This document shows, one piece after another, positions 18,751 through 28,394 of a DNA stretch of 63,347 nucleotides. How positions within the stretch are numbered: the stretch's first letter is position 1; each line of letters begins with the position of its first letter. Location of the stretch: the NCBI GenBank assembly GCA_026391295.1, contig JAPLDS010000027.1, forward strand, positions 18,686 to 82,032, read 5' to 3'. The position numbers and the translations under genes are program-made. The DNA comes from Bacteroidia bacterium. GTDB lineage: Bacteria > Bacteroidota > Bacteroidia > Bacteroidales > Prolixibacteraceae. The notes under the pieces were generated by a model that did no database searches, was not told where the DNA came from, and saw only the letters and a list, made by a program, of their open reading frames with translations.

Positions 18751-19593
18751 ATGATAATAAAACAACTAAAATCAGCATTTATTCACAATTCAGTTTTTTT
18801 AATTTTTCTTGTCACGATTCTCTGCTCATTCATCCCTTCTACTAGTTTTGCACAAGAGGATTATGAGATTCAAGTCTATCCTTCTCAGACCATAGGAAAA
18901 GGCTATACCATGGTTGAGCTGCATAGCAATACCTCATTCAGAGGCCAAGGAATTATTGATGGTGTGAGGCCAACGCAAAATGCCTTTCGTGAAACGCTTG
19001 AGATTACACATGGCTTTACCTCAAATTTCGAACTTGGATTTTATCAATTTATAAATATTCAGAGTGGATTTGGAGCACAATGGGTTGGGACACATATTCG
19101 GCCTCGAATAAGTATACCAAAAGAGTGGAATTGGCCTTTGGGCATTAGCTTATCCACAGAGGTAGGCTACCAACGAAGGGAATACTCTGCCGACACATGG
19201 ACAACTGAGATTAGACCAATCTTTGATAAAGATTTCAAAAGTTTTTACATCTCTTTTAATCCTGTATTAGGCAAATCATTCAGAGGATTAAATCAGAATG
19301 AAAATTTCGATTTTGCCCCTAGCTGTAAGGTAGCCGTTCATTTAAGTCCAAAGGTTGATTTAGGAGCTGAATATTATGGCTCCATGGGTCCCATTGGCAG
19401 TAAGACTCCAGTTAAAGAGCAAAGTCACGCCATTTATGCCGCTTTAGACCTAGATCTGCATCCGGATTTGGAATTTAATCTTGGAACAGGATGGGGTCTA
19501 ACCCAACCGACAGATGGTTTTATTATGAAACTTATTTTTGGATATCGGTTTGGTAGCAAAGCCAAAAAGACGAAAGGACAACCGGAATCTTAG
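18751..19593 (+). CDS. Predicted outer-membrane beta-barrel protein
   Basis: 280 residues with a signal peptide (FLIFLVTILCSFIPSTSFAQ) and alternating hydrophobic strands throughout: YTMVELHSNTSF, NFELGFYQFINI, GISLSTEVGYQRREY, FYISFNPVLG, VDLGAEYYGSMG, and a C-terminal FIMKLIFGYRFG strand. The pattern suits a 10-12-stranded barrel near the phenol-degradation/MetA-like transporter group, but I cannot name a family with confidence. Its role could be small-molecule diffusion or structural. It ends three bases before the convergent PBP4 gene. Confidence 0.7.
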   Translation: MIIKQLKSAFIHNSVFLIFLVTILCSFIPSTSFAQEDYEIQVYPSQTIGKGYTMVELHSNTSFRGQGIIDGVRPTQNAFRETLEITHGFTSNFELGFYQFINIQSGFGAQWVGTHIRPRISIPKEWNWPLGISLSTEVGYQRREYSADTWTTEIRPIFDKDFKSFYISFNPVLGKSFRGLNQNENFDFAPSCKVAVHLSPKVDLGAEYYGSMGPIGSKTPVKEQSHAIYAALDLDLHPDLEFNLGTGWGLTQPTDGFIMKLIFGYRFGSKAKKTKGQPES

Positions 19594-19596
19594 GTT

Positions 19597-21039
19597 TTAT
19601 TTGGATTCGACCTTTAATTTCTCCCCATTAAACCAACGAGTAAGTTGATCTTCGAATAGGTGTCCAGCATTTGCTTGCGAACCTTGGAAATTATTCAGCA
19701 TCACTGCAAAAATTATTATCTCTCCAGATTTTGCAGTAAACAAGCCAGCTAAACTTCTAACTCGGGTCATTGAACCTGTTTTGGCTTGAAGATTAAGTTT
19801 TAGTGGGCCACTTAAAAATGAGTTTTTCAACGTTCCACTCTGACCCGAAAGAGGAAGTGAATTGAAAAATATGGTTCGATTAGGATCGGCATACATGAAA
19901 CGCAATATTTCGACTAAAGTGCGAGGACAGATGCCATTTGAGCGGGATAATCCGCTCCCATCGGTTTGATAAAATCCATCGAGAAAAATTTTCCGATCAG
20001 TCCAAAACTCACGAACGGCCTCCAGACTCTTCGTTAATGAAGAGGATCCTTTTTGTTTGCGACCAATCTCACGTAAGAGATGTTCGGCAAATAGGTTAAT
20101 ACTCTCTTGATTCAATGGAACCATAAGATCTTTCAATGGAGGTGAAAGTTTATCCGCAACCACAACCATTCCAGAAGAGACATCTTGATTTTTCAATACG
20201 ACAGTCCCTGCTAGGGTAACCCCTTGTGACTTTAAAGCACGCAGAAATTCAAGTGCGGCTTGTCGGGAAGGATTTGGCATTGCTGCCTTAACAGAAAAAT
20301 CGTGCTGGTCAATAGGAATCGTCCCCTCAATAGCCTGTTCAGTTGACCCCGGAGCCCCATAAACAATTGTATGATCGCTATTTTCGATACTTGAGTACAC
20401 CTGATTGTTTAGCAAAAGATTTTCAATTTGAGGTGTAGTGCTTAAGACCTGAGCCGGGCTACCTATCTCATGCGATGTAGAAAGGTGGATAGAGTAAGTA
20501 TTATCGAGATAACTCAAAGCCGAAACTGGAGCGCCGTAATAATTTCCAATATCTTCCCAAAGCCAACCGCCTGGCACCATCGGACCTTCCAGCGCAGATA
20601 GGTCTACAATTAAATCTCCGGTGATATTTTTTATGCCCCCATCAGCGATAGCCTTAGCCCATTGCTCGAAAGTTCCCCTGTAATGATCTGTAAAATACTC
20701 CGAATAAAATGCCGGATCACACCCCCCTTTTAGTATTAGATTTCCTGTTAAAGTTTCATTTTGCTGATCAACTTTTCCAGAATATCCCAATCGGGTATGA
20801 AAAGTGAAATCAGGACCTAGAATCTGAAGAGCCGTAGCCGTTGTAATAATCTTCATCACTGAAGCAGGGACCAAGCTAACCTGCGAAGTTTGACTAATAA
20901 CCTCTCCTGTTTCGGCATTTAAGGCATAAGCGCCATAACTTGCATGATCTATTAATTTAGCGGCCGATCCCTTCTTGGAAGAACCCAAAGCGGTTAAACC
21001 ACAAACGATTAAAAAAATAGATATTAAAATTCTTCTCAT
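19597..21039 (-). CDS. dacB: D-alanyl-D-alanine carboxypeptidase/endopeptidase (PBP4 type)
   Basis: 480 residues of the S13 peptidase family. After a signal peptide (residues 1-19) comes the nucleophile motif Ser60-Val-Met-Lys63 (LVPASVMKIITTATALQILG), then DGSGLSRSNGICP with the second serine motif, and LQAKTGSMTRVRSLAGLF with the KTG triad. Family enzymes trim D-Ala from peptidoglycan stem peptides and cut DD cross-links in the periplasm, assisting wall remodelling. The length is that of E. coli DacB. It is monocistronic, with an AT-rich 207-base gap upstream shared with the divergent CarboxypepD-reg-like gene. Confidence 0.93.
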   Translation of the reverse strand: MRRILISIFLIVCGLTALGSSKKGSAAKLIDHASYGAYALNAETGEVISQTSQVSLVPASVMKIITTATALQILGPDFTFHTRLGYSGKVDQQNETLTGNLILKGGCDPAFYSEYFTDHYRGTFEQWAKAIADGGIKNITGDLIVDLSALEGPMVPGGWLWEDIGNYYGAPVSALSYLDNTYSIHLSTSHEIGSPAQVLSTTPQIENLLLNNQVYSSIENSDHTIVYGAPGSTEQAIEGTIPIDQHDFSVKAAMPNPSRQAALEFLRALKSQGVTLAGTVVLKNQDVSSGMVVVADKLSPPLKDLMVPLNQESINLFAEHLLREIGRKQKGSSSLTKSLEAVREFWTDRKIFLDGFYQTDGSGLSRSNGICPRTLVEILRFMYADPNRTIFFNSLPLSGQSGTLKNSFLSGPLKLNLQAKTGSMTRVRSLAGLFTAKSGEIIIFAVMLNNFQGSQANAGHLFEDQLTRWFNGEKLKVESK

Positions 21040-21247
21040 TTATAAGAGATAAATCAGTTACAAAGCAATCCTTTTTTGTTAACTTTAGATGACCCAATTA
21101 AAACGTCAACCGAAGATTTAAAGAAAGTTTAATTTACATAAAATTCAGTCACAAAATAGCTATAATAAAACCATATCGCAAGAAATACAACACACATTAA
21201 GCAAAGTAAATTTTGAAATAAACAACCGAGAATTTAAATTAGAAGTT

Positions 21248-22546
21248 ATGACAAAGAACTATTCGTGCTTCACAACACTATTGCTTCTATTGGGGCTATT
21301 CATCTTTTGCACAAATGCCGAAGCTACAAACAATCACAGCACTAAAGATCGCGCTCAGGCAACAGACACATTAACCTATTATCAGTTTAAGAGCTCGGTC
21401 ATCGACCATCTTTCAAAAGAGCCGTTGGCCTATGCTTCAGTATCGGTCGATGGAAGCAACATCGCTACTGTAACAAATTCGGAGGGAGAATTCTTATTGA
21501 AAATCCCTAAGTCAACGCGAAAAAATTCGATTACAATCTCCTTTATTGGGTATAAAGACAAACTAATTGATCTTGACTTTTTCAAAAACGAAAAGATAAA
21601 AATAGAACTCGAACCAATGATCATTACTCTTCATGAGATTAAGATCACACCTGAAAGTCCTGAGCTAATTATCAGAACGGCGATGCACAACAGAGTCAAG
21701 AACTACCTAGACGTACCGACAGAGATGATTACTTTTTACCGTGAAACAATCAAAAAAAGGAAAACGTATGTTTCATTAGCGGAGGCTGTTCTACAGCTTT
21801 CGAAACAGCCCTATTCATCGATAAAAGAGGATGCCATTCAGCTTTACAAAGCCAGAAAAAACACAGATTACACGAAGCTAGATACCTTAGAATTCAAACT
21901 GCAAGGAGGTCCCTTCAGTGCCATATACCTCGATATTATGAAATATCCCGAACTAATCTTTACGGAGGATATGCTTGGTAATTATGAGTTTAAACTTGAC
22001 AATATGACAAAAATAAATGATCGACTCATCTATGTCTTATCATTCAAGCAGCACTCCTTCACCTCCGATCCGCTGTATTTTGGGAAATTATATATCGATA
22101 CAGAGAGTTGTGCGATCACCAGTGCAACTTTCAACTTAAACATCGCGAACAAAGTTCTAGCTTCTGAGATGTTCATCAAAAGGAAACCCCAAAGCTCAAG
22201 TGTCTATCCAACCTTAGCGAGCTATCATATCGATTACCGTGAAAAAAATGGGAAATGGCATCTTAGCTATGCCAGAGGACATATCATGTTTAAAATAGAT
22301 TGGAAAAGACGCTTGTTTAATTCTAATTATGAATCCACCATCGAGATGGCTATCACCGATTGGAAAGCGGATACGGCTATTGATATGCCATTAGTCGATA
22401 AGATAAAACCAAATGCGATTTTAAGTGATCAAATATCTGGCTTTGCAGATAGAAGTTTCTGGGGCGAATACAATGTCATTGAGCCAGAAAAGCCAATAGG
22501 TAATGCTATAAAGAAGATCCAAAAGAAAATCGAACAAGAAAAATAG
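21248..22546 (+). CDS. Exported CarboxypepD-regulatory-like domain protein
   Basis: 432 residues with a signal peptide (TTLLLLLGLFIFCTNAEA) and, at about residues 40-125, the carboxypeptidase-regulatory-like beta-sandwich (SKEPLAYASVSVDGSNIATV, NSEGEFLLKIP, ITISFIGYKD) typical of Bacteroidota exported proteins and TonB receptors. The remaining ~300 residues follow the pattern of DUF5686-like relatives (MITFYRETIKKRKTYVSLAEAVL, YVLSFKQHS, GKLYIDTESCAITSATF) but without the full membrane barrel. It probably sits in the periplasm or at the outer membrane. Function unknown. Confidence 0.8.
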   Translation: MTKNYSCFTTLLLLLGLFIFCTNAEATNNHSTKDRAQATDTLTYYQFKSSVIDHLSKEPLAYASVSVDGSNIATVTNSEGEFLLKIPKSTRKNSITISFIGYKDKLIDLDFFKNEKIKIELEPMIITLHEIKITPESPELIIRTAMHNRVKNYLDVPTEMITFYRETIKKRKTYVSLAEAVLQLSKQPYSSIKEDAIQLYKARKNTDYTKLDTLEFKLQGGPFSAIYLDIMKYPELIFTEDMLGNYEFKLDNMTKINDRLIYVLSFKQHSFTSDPLYFGKLYIDTESCAITSATFNLNIANKVLASEMFIKRKPQSSSVYPTLASYHIDYREKNGKWHLSYARGHIMFKIDWKRRLFNSNYESTIEMAITDWKADTAIDMPLVDKIKPNAILSDQISGFADRSFWGEYNVIEPEKPIGNAIKKIQKKIEQEK

Positions 22547-22642
22547 CCATTTATAAGATCAATAAATTCCATACAGGCTTAACACAATAGAGCTGATTAC
22601 TACGAAATTTAACCTCCTCTTAACAGTTGATTCTAAATTTTA

Positions 22643-22673
22643 TTTCAGATCAAAAGATGAATGATTATCTTTG
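22643..22673 (+). promoter_or_regulatory. Promoter of enolase
   Basis: TTTC at 22643-22646, a 19-base spacer, then TATCTTTG at 22666-22673. This is a near-perfect -33/-7 pair for the Bacteroidota housekeeping sigma factor. The expected start near 22680 leaves an 80-base leader before the ATG at 22764. Confidence 0.75.
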
Positions 22674-22751
22674 TGCGGTTTTTACGATTTCGTATACCTT
22701 TCATAGTTAATACGATCGGCTCAAATGAATAATTATTGTTTAATCGAATAA

Positions 22752-24065
<1,314 letters not shown>

Positions 24066-24080
24066 TTATAGCTATCATAT

Positions 24081-24113
24081 AAAAAAAGGTGCTCCAATGG
24101 GGCACCTTTTTTT
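24081..24113. terminator. Bidirectional intrinsic terminator between eno and queF
   Basis: AGGTGCTCC and GGGGCACCT form a nine-pair stem (one T-G pair) with a three-base loop, flanked by seven A on one side and seven T on the other, so it can stop transcription from eno and from the convergent queF operon. Confidence 0.92.
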
Positions 24114-24150
24114 GTTTATAACTGAATGAGAATAGTCTACTTGATTAAGT

Positions 24151-24624
24151 TTAACGATTATCTATTTTCTCCGGTGAAAGATCGTGATTCATCAAACGAA
24201 ATTGAGCCATCTCTTCAAATTTTGTTTTAGGTTTGCCGTAATTGCAATATGGATCAATGCTTATACCTCCGCGGGGAGTAAACTTTCCCCAGACCTCAAT
24301 ATAACGAGGATCCATCAAGGCAATTAAATCTTTCATAATTTGGTTAACACAGTCTTCATGAAATGCACCATGATTGCGAAAACTAAATAAATAAAGCTTT
24401 AAACTTTTACTCTCAACCATTTTGATGTCAGGAATATAACTGATATATATTGCAGCAAAGTCAGGCTGACCTGTTATCGGACACAGCGAAGTAAATTCAG
24501 GACAATTAAATTTCACGAAATAATCATTGCCTGAATGCTTATTCTCAAAAGATTCAAGGACGGCTGGAGAATACCCAAATTCATAGGTCGTCTGTTTTCC
24601 CAAATGTTTTAAATCATCCATCAT
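24151..24624 (-). CDS. queF: NADPH-dependent 7-cyano-7-deazaguanine reductase (preQ1 synthase)
   Basis: 157 residues of the unimodular QueF type. The nucleophilic Cys lies in [15 protein letters not shown], the QueF motif in [25 protein letters not shown], which also carries the catalytic Asp/His region, and [12 protein letters not shown] near the end. It reduces preQ0 to preQ1, the last step before insertion into tRNA on the way to queuosine. Its start overlaps the end of queC by 11 bases, so the two are translationally coupled. queD, queE and tgt are not in the window. Confidence 0.96.
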   Translation of the reverse strand: MMDDLKHLGKQTTYEFGYSPAVLESFENKHSGNDYFVKFNCPEFTSLCPITGQPDFAAIYISYIPDIKMVESKSLKLYLFSFRNHGAFHEDCVNQIMKDLIALMDPRYIEVWGKFTPRGGISIDPYCNYGKPKTKFEEMAQFRLMNHDLSPEKIDNR

Positions 24625-25267
24625 TCTTAGATTTTAAATAGTTTACTAGTCCTCTATTTCGAAGTTTGCAGGAGGGACACTCTCCGCAACCTGCGCCAAT
24701 TATCCCATGATAGCAAGTGATGGTCTGATCTTTTACTAAATCAAAAACACCTAAATCATCAGCCATCTTCCAAACAGCCGTCTTATCAAGCCACATCAAA
24801 GGGGTATGTATCGTATACTCATAATCCATAGAGAGATTAAGAGTCTGATTTAAGGAAAGGATAAATTCATTCCGACAATCGGGGTACCCACTAAAATCAG
24901 CCTGACCCACACCGGTAATTATATTTTTTATCTCTTTCGTCTTCGCAAAAATTGCAGCATACGTAAGAAACAACATGTTACGACCTTCAACCAAGGTGTT
25001 AGGTGGTCGATCGTCCTCCGACAATTCGACAGTCATCGCAGGATCTGTTAATGAGTTGTGAGAAACACCACTCATCAGATCAAGATTAAAAATGGTCAAA
25101 GAAACTTCTGCTTTTGCAGCGATTTCTTTGGCAGCTGTAAGTTCCGTAAGATGGCGTTGCCCGTAATTAAATGCGATTGCTTCTACCGATTCAAAATTCT
25201 TCTTAGCCCAGTATAGGCAAGTTGTTGAATCTTGACCACCTGAATAAACTACTAATGCCTTATTCAT
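24614..25267 (-). CDS. queC: 7-cyano-7-deazaguanine synthase
   Basis: 217 residues. The N-terminal PP-loop [13 protein letters not shown] binds ATP; FNYGQRH follows; the C-terminal zinc site uses Cys residues in [26 protein letters not shown]. It converts 7-carboxy-7-deazaguanine to preQ0 with ATP and ammonia. It overlaps the transporter gene upstream by four bases (ATGA-type) and queF downstream, giving a three-gene queuosine-precursor operon. Confidence 0.97.
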   Translation of the reverse strand: MNKALVVYSGGQDSTTCLYWAKKNFESVEAIAFNYGQRHLTELTAAKEIAAKAEVSLTIFNLDLMSGVSHNSLTDPAMTVELSEDDRPPNTLVEGRNMLFLTYAAIFAKTKEIKNIITGVGQADFSGYPDCRNEFILSLNQTLNLSMDYEYTIHTPLMWLDKTAVWKMADDLGVFDLVKDQTITCYHGIIGAGCGECPSCKLRNRGLVNYLKSKNDG

Positions 25268-25953
25268 AGCTTTTCAACTTGTTTAGTCCGAAATGGATTA
25301 TACGACACATGATGATCGTACGAATCAACCCCTTCAATCCTCTTCACCCAGCGAACAACGACAATTGTAAGCGGCAAGACAATAATCTCATAAATGGTCT
25401 TGATACAGGCCTGAGTGAGAATCATGATTAGCAGAACGTTAACAGGAAGATTTCCAGCAAAAGCTATCGTAATAAAGATTAACGAGTCGGCAGTCTCTCC
25501 AACTAATGTTGAAAGAATTGCACGAACCGAGAACTCCTTCCCTTTCATCAAAACCTTCATCTTGCTCATCACATAAGCATTTAGAAATGATCCGATCAAA
25601 TAGGCCATAAGACTAGCCAAAATAATACGAGGGGTGCTACCCAAGATGGTAGCAAAAGCATCCTGATTCGTCCAAAATGGAGCAGCAGGGACGACAATGG
25701 CCAACGAAAAGAATACGACAGCTAACAAATTAACAGCAAAGCCAGCCCAAATAATGAGTCGAGCCTTATCATAACCCCAAACCTCCACAATGACATCGTT
25801 AAGGATATAGGCAATTGGAAAAATCAGCACTCCAGCAGGAGCAGCCCACGAACCAATCAAAATGATTTTTGTAGCTAAAATGTTGGCGATCAACAAACAG
25901 ATTGCAAACAGGATGCCTGCAAACATAAATAGGACAGATACTCTAGTTTTCAT
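25264..25953 (-). CDS. Queuosine precursor transporter (YhhQ/DUF165 family)
   Basis: 229 residues with about six membrane helices. Family motifs are visible: NILATKIILIG, PIAYILNDVIVEVWGYDKARLIIWAGF, LASLMAYLIGSFLNAYVMSKMK, and RAILSTLVGETADSLIFITIAF. YhhQ-type carriers import preQ0 or preQ1. It is the first gene of the operon with queC and queF, so the cell may both salvage and build the precursor. Start ATG at 25953. A TAACTTTG -7 box lies on the minus strand at 26011-26018. No preQ1 riboswitch could be recognised in the leader. Confidence 0.93.
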   Translation of the reverse strand: MKTRVSVLFMFAGILFAICLLIANILATKIILIGSWAAPAGVLIFPIAYILNDVIVEVWGYDKARLIIWAGFAVNLLAVVFFSLAIVVPAAPFWTNQDAFATILGSTPRIILASLMAYLIGSFLNAYVMSKMKVLMKGKEFSVRAILSTLVGETADSLIFITIAFAGNLPVNVLLIMILTQACIKTIYEIIVLPLTIVVVRWVKRIEGVDSYDHHVSYNPFRTKQVEKL

Positions 25954-26129
25954 ATTTCTTGTTTTTTACGTGGTATTCAAGCACACGGAGTTTAACCTCG
26001 ATTAAGGCCACAAAGTTAATAACAATTCTAAAACATTAATTATTGCTCCTTGCAATAGCGGTCATTCAATTTTCTTTTACTTTTGAGGCAATCTAATGAG
26101 CAAACATTTTTAATTTTTAATAGCCAGAT

Positions 26130-27263
26130 ATGACCACTCAAAATATCACCACATTAATCGAAGTTTCTAGACAATATGGGAAAGACAAGAGCTTTGTCAT
26201 TGCCGGAGGAGGAAACACCTCGTATAAAGACGCAACGCACATCTGGATCAAGGCTAGTGGAGCCGCACTTGAAACGATCGACGAGAATGGTTTTGTTTGT
26301 CTCTCCAGAGAAAAATTAAAAATTGTATCGACAAAAACGTATGCCCAAGATGCTACGCAACGGGAGGCTGAAGTGAAAGCGGACCTTACCAATGCAATTG
26401 TCTCTTCTGGCAACAACCGACCATCCGTAGAAACGTCCATGCATGAGATCATTGATTACCCGTTTGTGGTCCACACCCATCCAACCAGAGTAAATGCAGT
26501 GATGTGTGCGAACAATGCAAAAAAAACCTGCACCGATTTATTTGGCGATCAAGCTCTATTCATTCCATATACCGATCCAGGCTATATTTTATTCAAGAAA
26601 GTTCTAACAGAAATTGCAAACTATACCTCAAAATACTCGAAAGCACCACAAATAATCTTCCTTGAAAACCATGGAATATTTGTCGCTGGAGAGACGACAG
26701 ACGAAATCAATGGCTTGTATTCAACGATCATGGAGAAGATAGATCATCAAATCAGGGGTGATCAATTGAATGCGTCACAGCAAGATTTAAAATCCGTGCT
26801 AATTGATCAGGTTCAAAACCTGCACCCGGGATTTAAAGATTTTGTGGCGATCGGAAAATCAAGTCAACTCATCTCCCACTTTATGAAAGATTCAACCTCT
26901 TTTCAAAAAGCCAACACGGCATTTACCCCAGACGATATTGTCTATTGTAAAGCTTACTATTTATTTTTGCCGGCTTGTAACACCGACCAAGAGCTAGTTG
27001 CTTCTGCACAAGAGCGAATAGATGCCTATTATAAAAGCTACGGTTATTTACCAAAGGTGTTAGCACTTGAAGGGAAAGGAATTGTTGGTGTGGAGGAAAA
27101 TACGAAATCAACGCTTAACGTATTAGAAGTCTATTCAAACATACTTTTGATTAGTCAGCTGACTGAAAATTTCGGTGGTCCCAAGTTTATGAATAAGGAG
27201 CAGATTGAATTTATCGATAACTGGGAAGTGGAAAACTACCGCCGCAAAATGGCCAAATCCTAA
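26130..27263 (+). CDS. Class II aldolase/adducin family protein
   Basis: 377 residues. The N-terminal ~230 form a class II aldolase domain: VIAGGGNTSYKDATHIWIKASG, SVETSMHEIIDYPFVVHTHPTRVNAVMC with the zinc His pair, IPYTDPGYILFKKV, and IFLENHGIFVAGET with a third His. The remaining ~140 residues resemble the linker region of bifunctional RhaD-type aldolase/dehydrogenases, but the dehydrogenase half is missing. Such enzymes split sugar phosphates into dihydroxyacetone phosphate and an aldehyde; here the sugar is unknown. It ends seven bases before the SLC10-like carrier gene, which suggests one transcript. Confidence 0.87.
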   Translation: MTTQNITTLIEVSRQYGKDKSFVIAGGGNTSYKDATHIWIKASGAALETIDENGFVCLSREKLKIVSTKTYAQDATQREAEVKADLTNAIVSSGNNRPSVETSMHEIIDYPFVVHTHPTRVNAVMCANNAKKTCTDLFGDQALFIPYTDPGYILFKKVLTEIANYTSKYSKAPQIIFLENHGIFVAGETTDEINGLYSTIMEKIDHQIRGDQLNASQQDLKSVLIDQVQNLHPGFKDFVAIGKSSQLISHFMKDSTSFQKANTAFTPDDIVYCKAYYLFLPACNTDQELVASAQERIDAYYKSYGYLPKVLALEGKGIVGVEENTKSTLNVLEVYSNILLISQLTENFGGPKFMNKEQIEFIDNWEVENYRRKMAKS

Positions 27264-27270
27264 TAAAAGG

Positions 27271-28269
27271 ATGGATTGGATCAGCAAGCTTACTTCCTAT
27301 TGCTCAAAAATAAGATTAAACACATTCTTATTTCTGTTGCTTGGAGCTATTGTCTTAGCTTGGCTTTATCCCCCAATAGGGATCTCAGAAGGGATCTTGC
27401 ATCTGCCTAAGATTGCAGGCTATGGAGTTTCATTGATTTTTTTCTTTTATGGAGCAAAGCTAAGTACAGAGCAATTACTTCATGGCATAGGAAAATGGCG
27501 CCTACATCTAGCTGTTCAATTGGCCACCTTTTTGCTTTTCCCACTAATTATCCTTCTCGCACGACAACTGTTTCCAGAATATTTATCAAGTAGTCTGGGT
27601 ATGGGTATATTCTTCCTCGCAACACTACCATCGACGGTCTCTTCTTCCGTGGTAATGGTTTCGTTGGCAAAAGGAGATCTGGCCTCAGCAATCTTCAATG
27701 CCAGCATATCCAGCATCATTGGCATTTTCATAACACCTCTGTGGATGAGCCAGATTTTGGTAGATGCACAACCCGACTTCGAACTCTCACGCACCATTGG
27801 AATATTGTGCCTACAAGTTTTAGCCCCATTAATACTGGGACTTCTTGCGCATAAAAAGCTTTACAACTGGACCATAAGGAACAAGAATAACCTACAATAC
27901 TTCGATCAGACAGTTATCTTACTTATTATTTACACCTCATTTTGCGAATCATTTTCAAATGATCAGTTCGGCAATTTTGCAGCAATTGAAATTCTTAAAT
28001 TAGGATTGCTGATGCTCCTATTTTTCCTCGGAGTATTTTTCCTAATGAATCAACTGGCAATTTTGTTTGGATTCAAAAGGGAAGAACGCATAACATTAAT
28101 TTTTTGCGGATCGAAAAAGTCACTTGTTCAAGGGGCCGTCATGGGGAAAGTGTTATTTCCAAATCAAGCCATTCTTGGTGTTGTACTGCTGCCACTGATG
28201 ATTTACCATGCGCTTCAGCTATTAATTGGAAGCACAATAGCCAAAAGCATGGGTGCTAAAAAAGGATGA
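27271..28269 (+). CDS. Bile acid:sodium symporter-like carrier (SLC10A7 type)
   Basis: 332 residues with about ten membrane helices. The pattern VLAWLYPPIGISEG, GVSLIFFFYGAKLSTEQLLHGI, LATLPSTVSSSVVMVSLAKGD and FCGSKKSLVQGAVMGKVLF matches the prokaryotic SLC10A7-like group of the BASS superfamily. Despite the name, bile acids are not a proven substrate for this group. The ATG at 27271 is chosen because the upstream GTG/ATG-like positions in frame lie inside the aldolase gene. Co-transcription with the aldolase hints at a related small-acid or sugar-derived substrate. Confidence 0.88.
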   Translation: MDWISKLTSYCSKIRLNTFLFLLLGAIVLAWLYPPIGISEGILHLPKIAGYGVSLIFFFYGAKLSTEQLLHGIGKWRLHLAVQLATFLLFPLIILLARQLFPEYLSSSLGMGIFFLATLPSTVSSSVVMVSLAKGDLASAIFNASISSIIGIFITPLWMSQILVDAQPDFELSRTIGILCLQVLAPLILGLLAHKKLYNWTIRNKNNLQYFDQTVILLIIYTSFCESFSNDQFGNFAAIEILKLGLLMLLFFLGVFFLMNQLAILFGFKREERITLIFCGSKKSLVQGAVMGKVLFPNQAILGVVLLPLMIYHALQLLIGSTIAKSMGAKKG

Positions 28270-28285
28270 AGTATAGGCTAAACCA

Positions 28286-28321
28286 AAATACATTTTCATT
28301 CTCGAAAATGGATCTGTATTT
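28286..28321 (+). other. Imperfect hairpin after the carrier gene
   Basis: AAATAC pairs with GTATTT and the inner ATTTTC with GAAAAT, with a six-base bulge and six-base loop, 16 bases after the stop at 28269. It could be a weak terminator or RNA-end structure; there is no T tract directly behind it. Confidence 0.3.
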
Positions 28322-28394
28322 AGAATGAATATACTAGTTAAAGGGGGAAAAACTTAATATTTTTGTTGCTGACTACTCCCCTAAATCCAACAAA

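Noticed and set aside
25954-26129. Possible preQ1 riboswitch in front of the queuosine-precursor operon
   Set aside because: The leader was read on the minus strand; neither the preQ1-I hairpin with its A-rich tail nor a preQ1-II pattern could be recognised.
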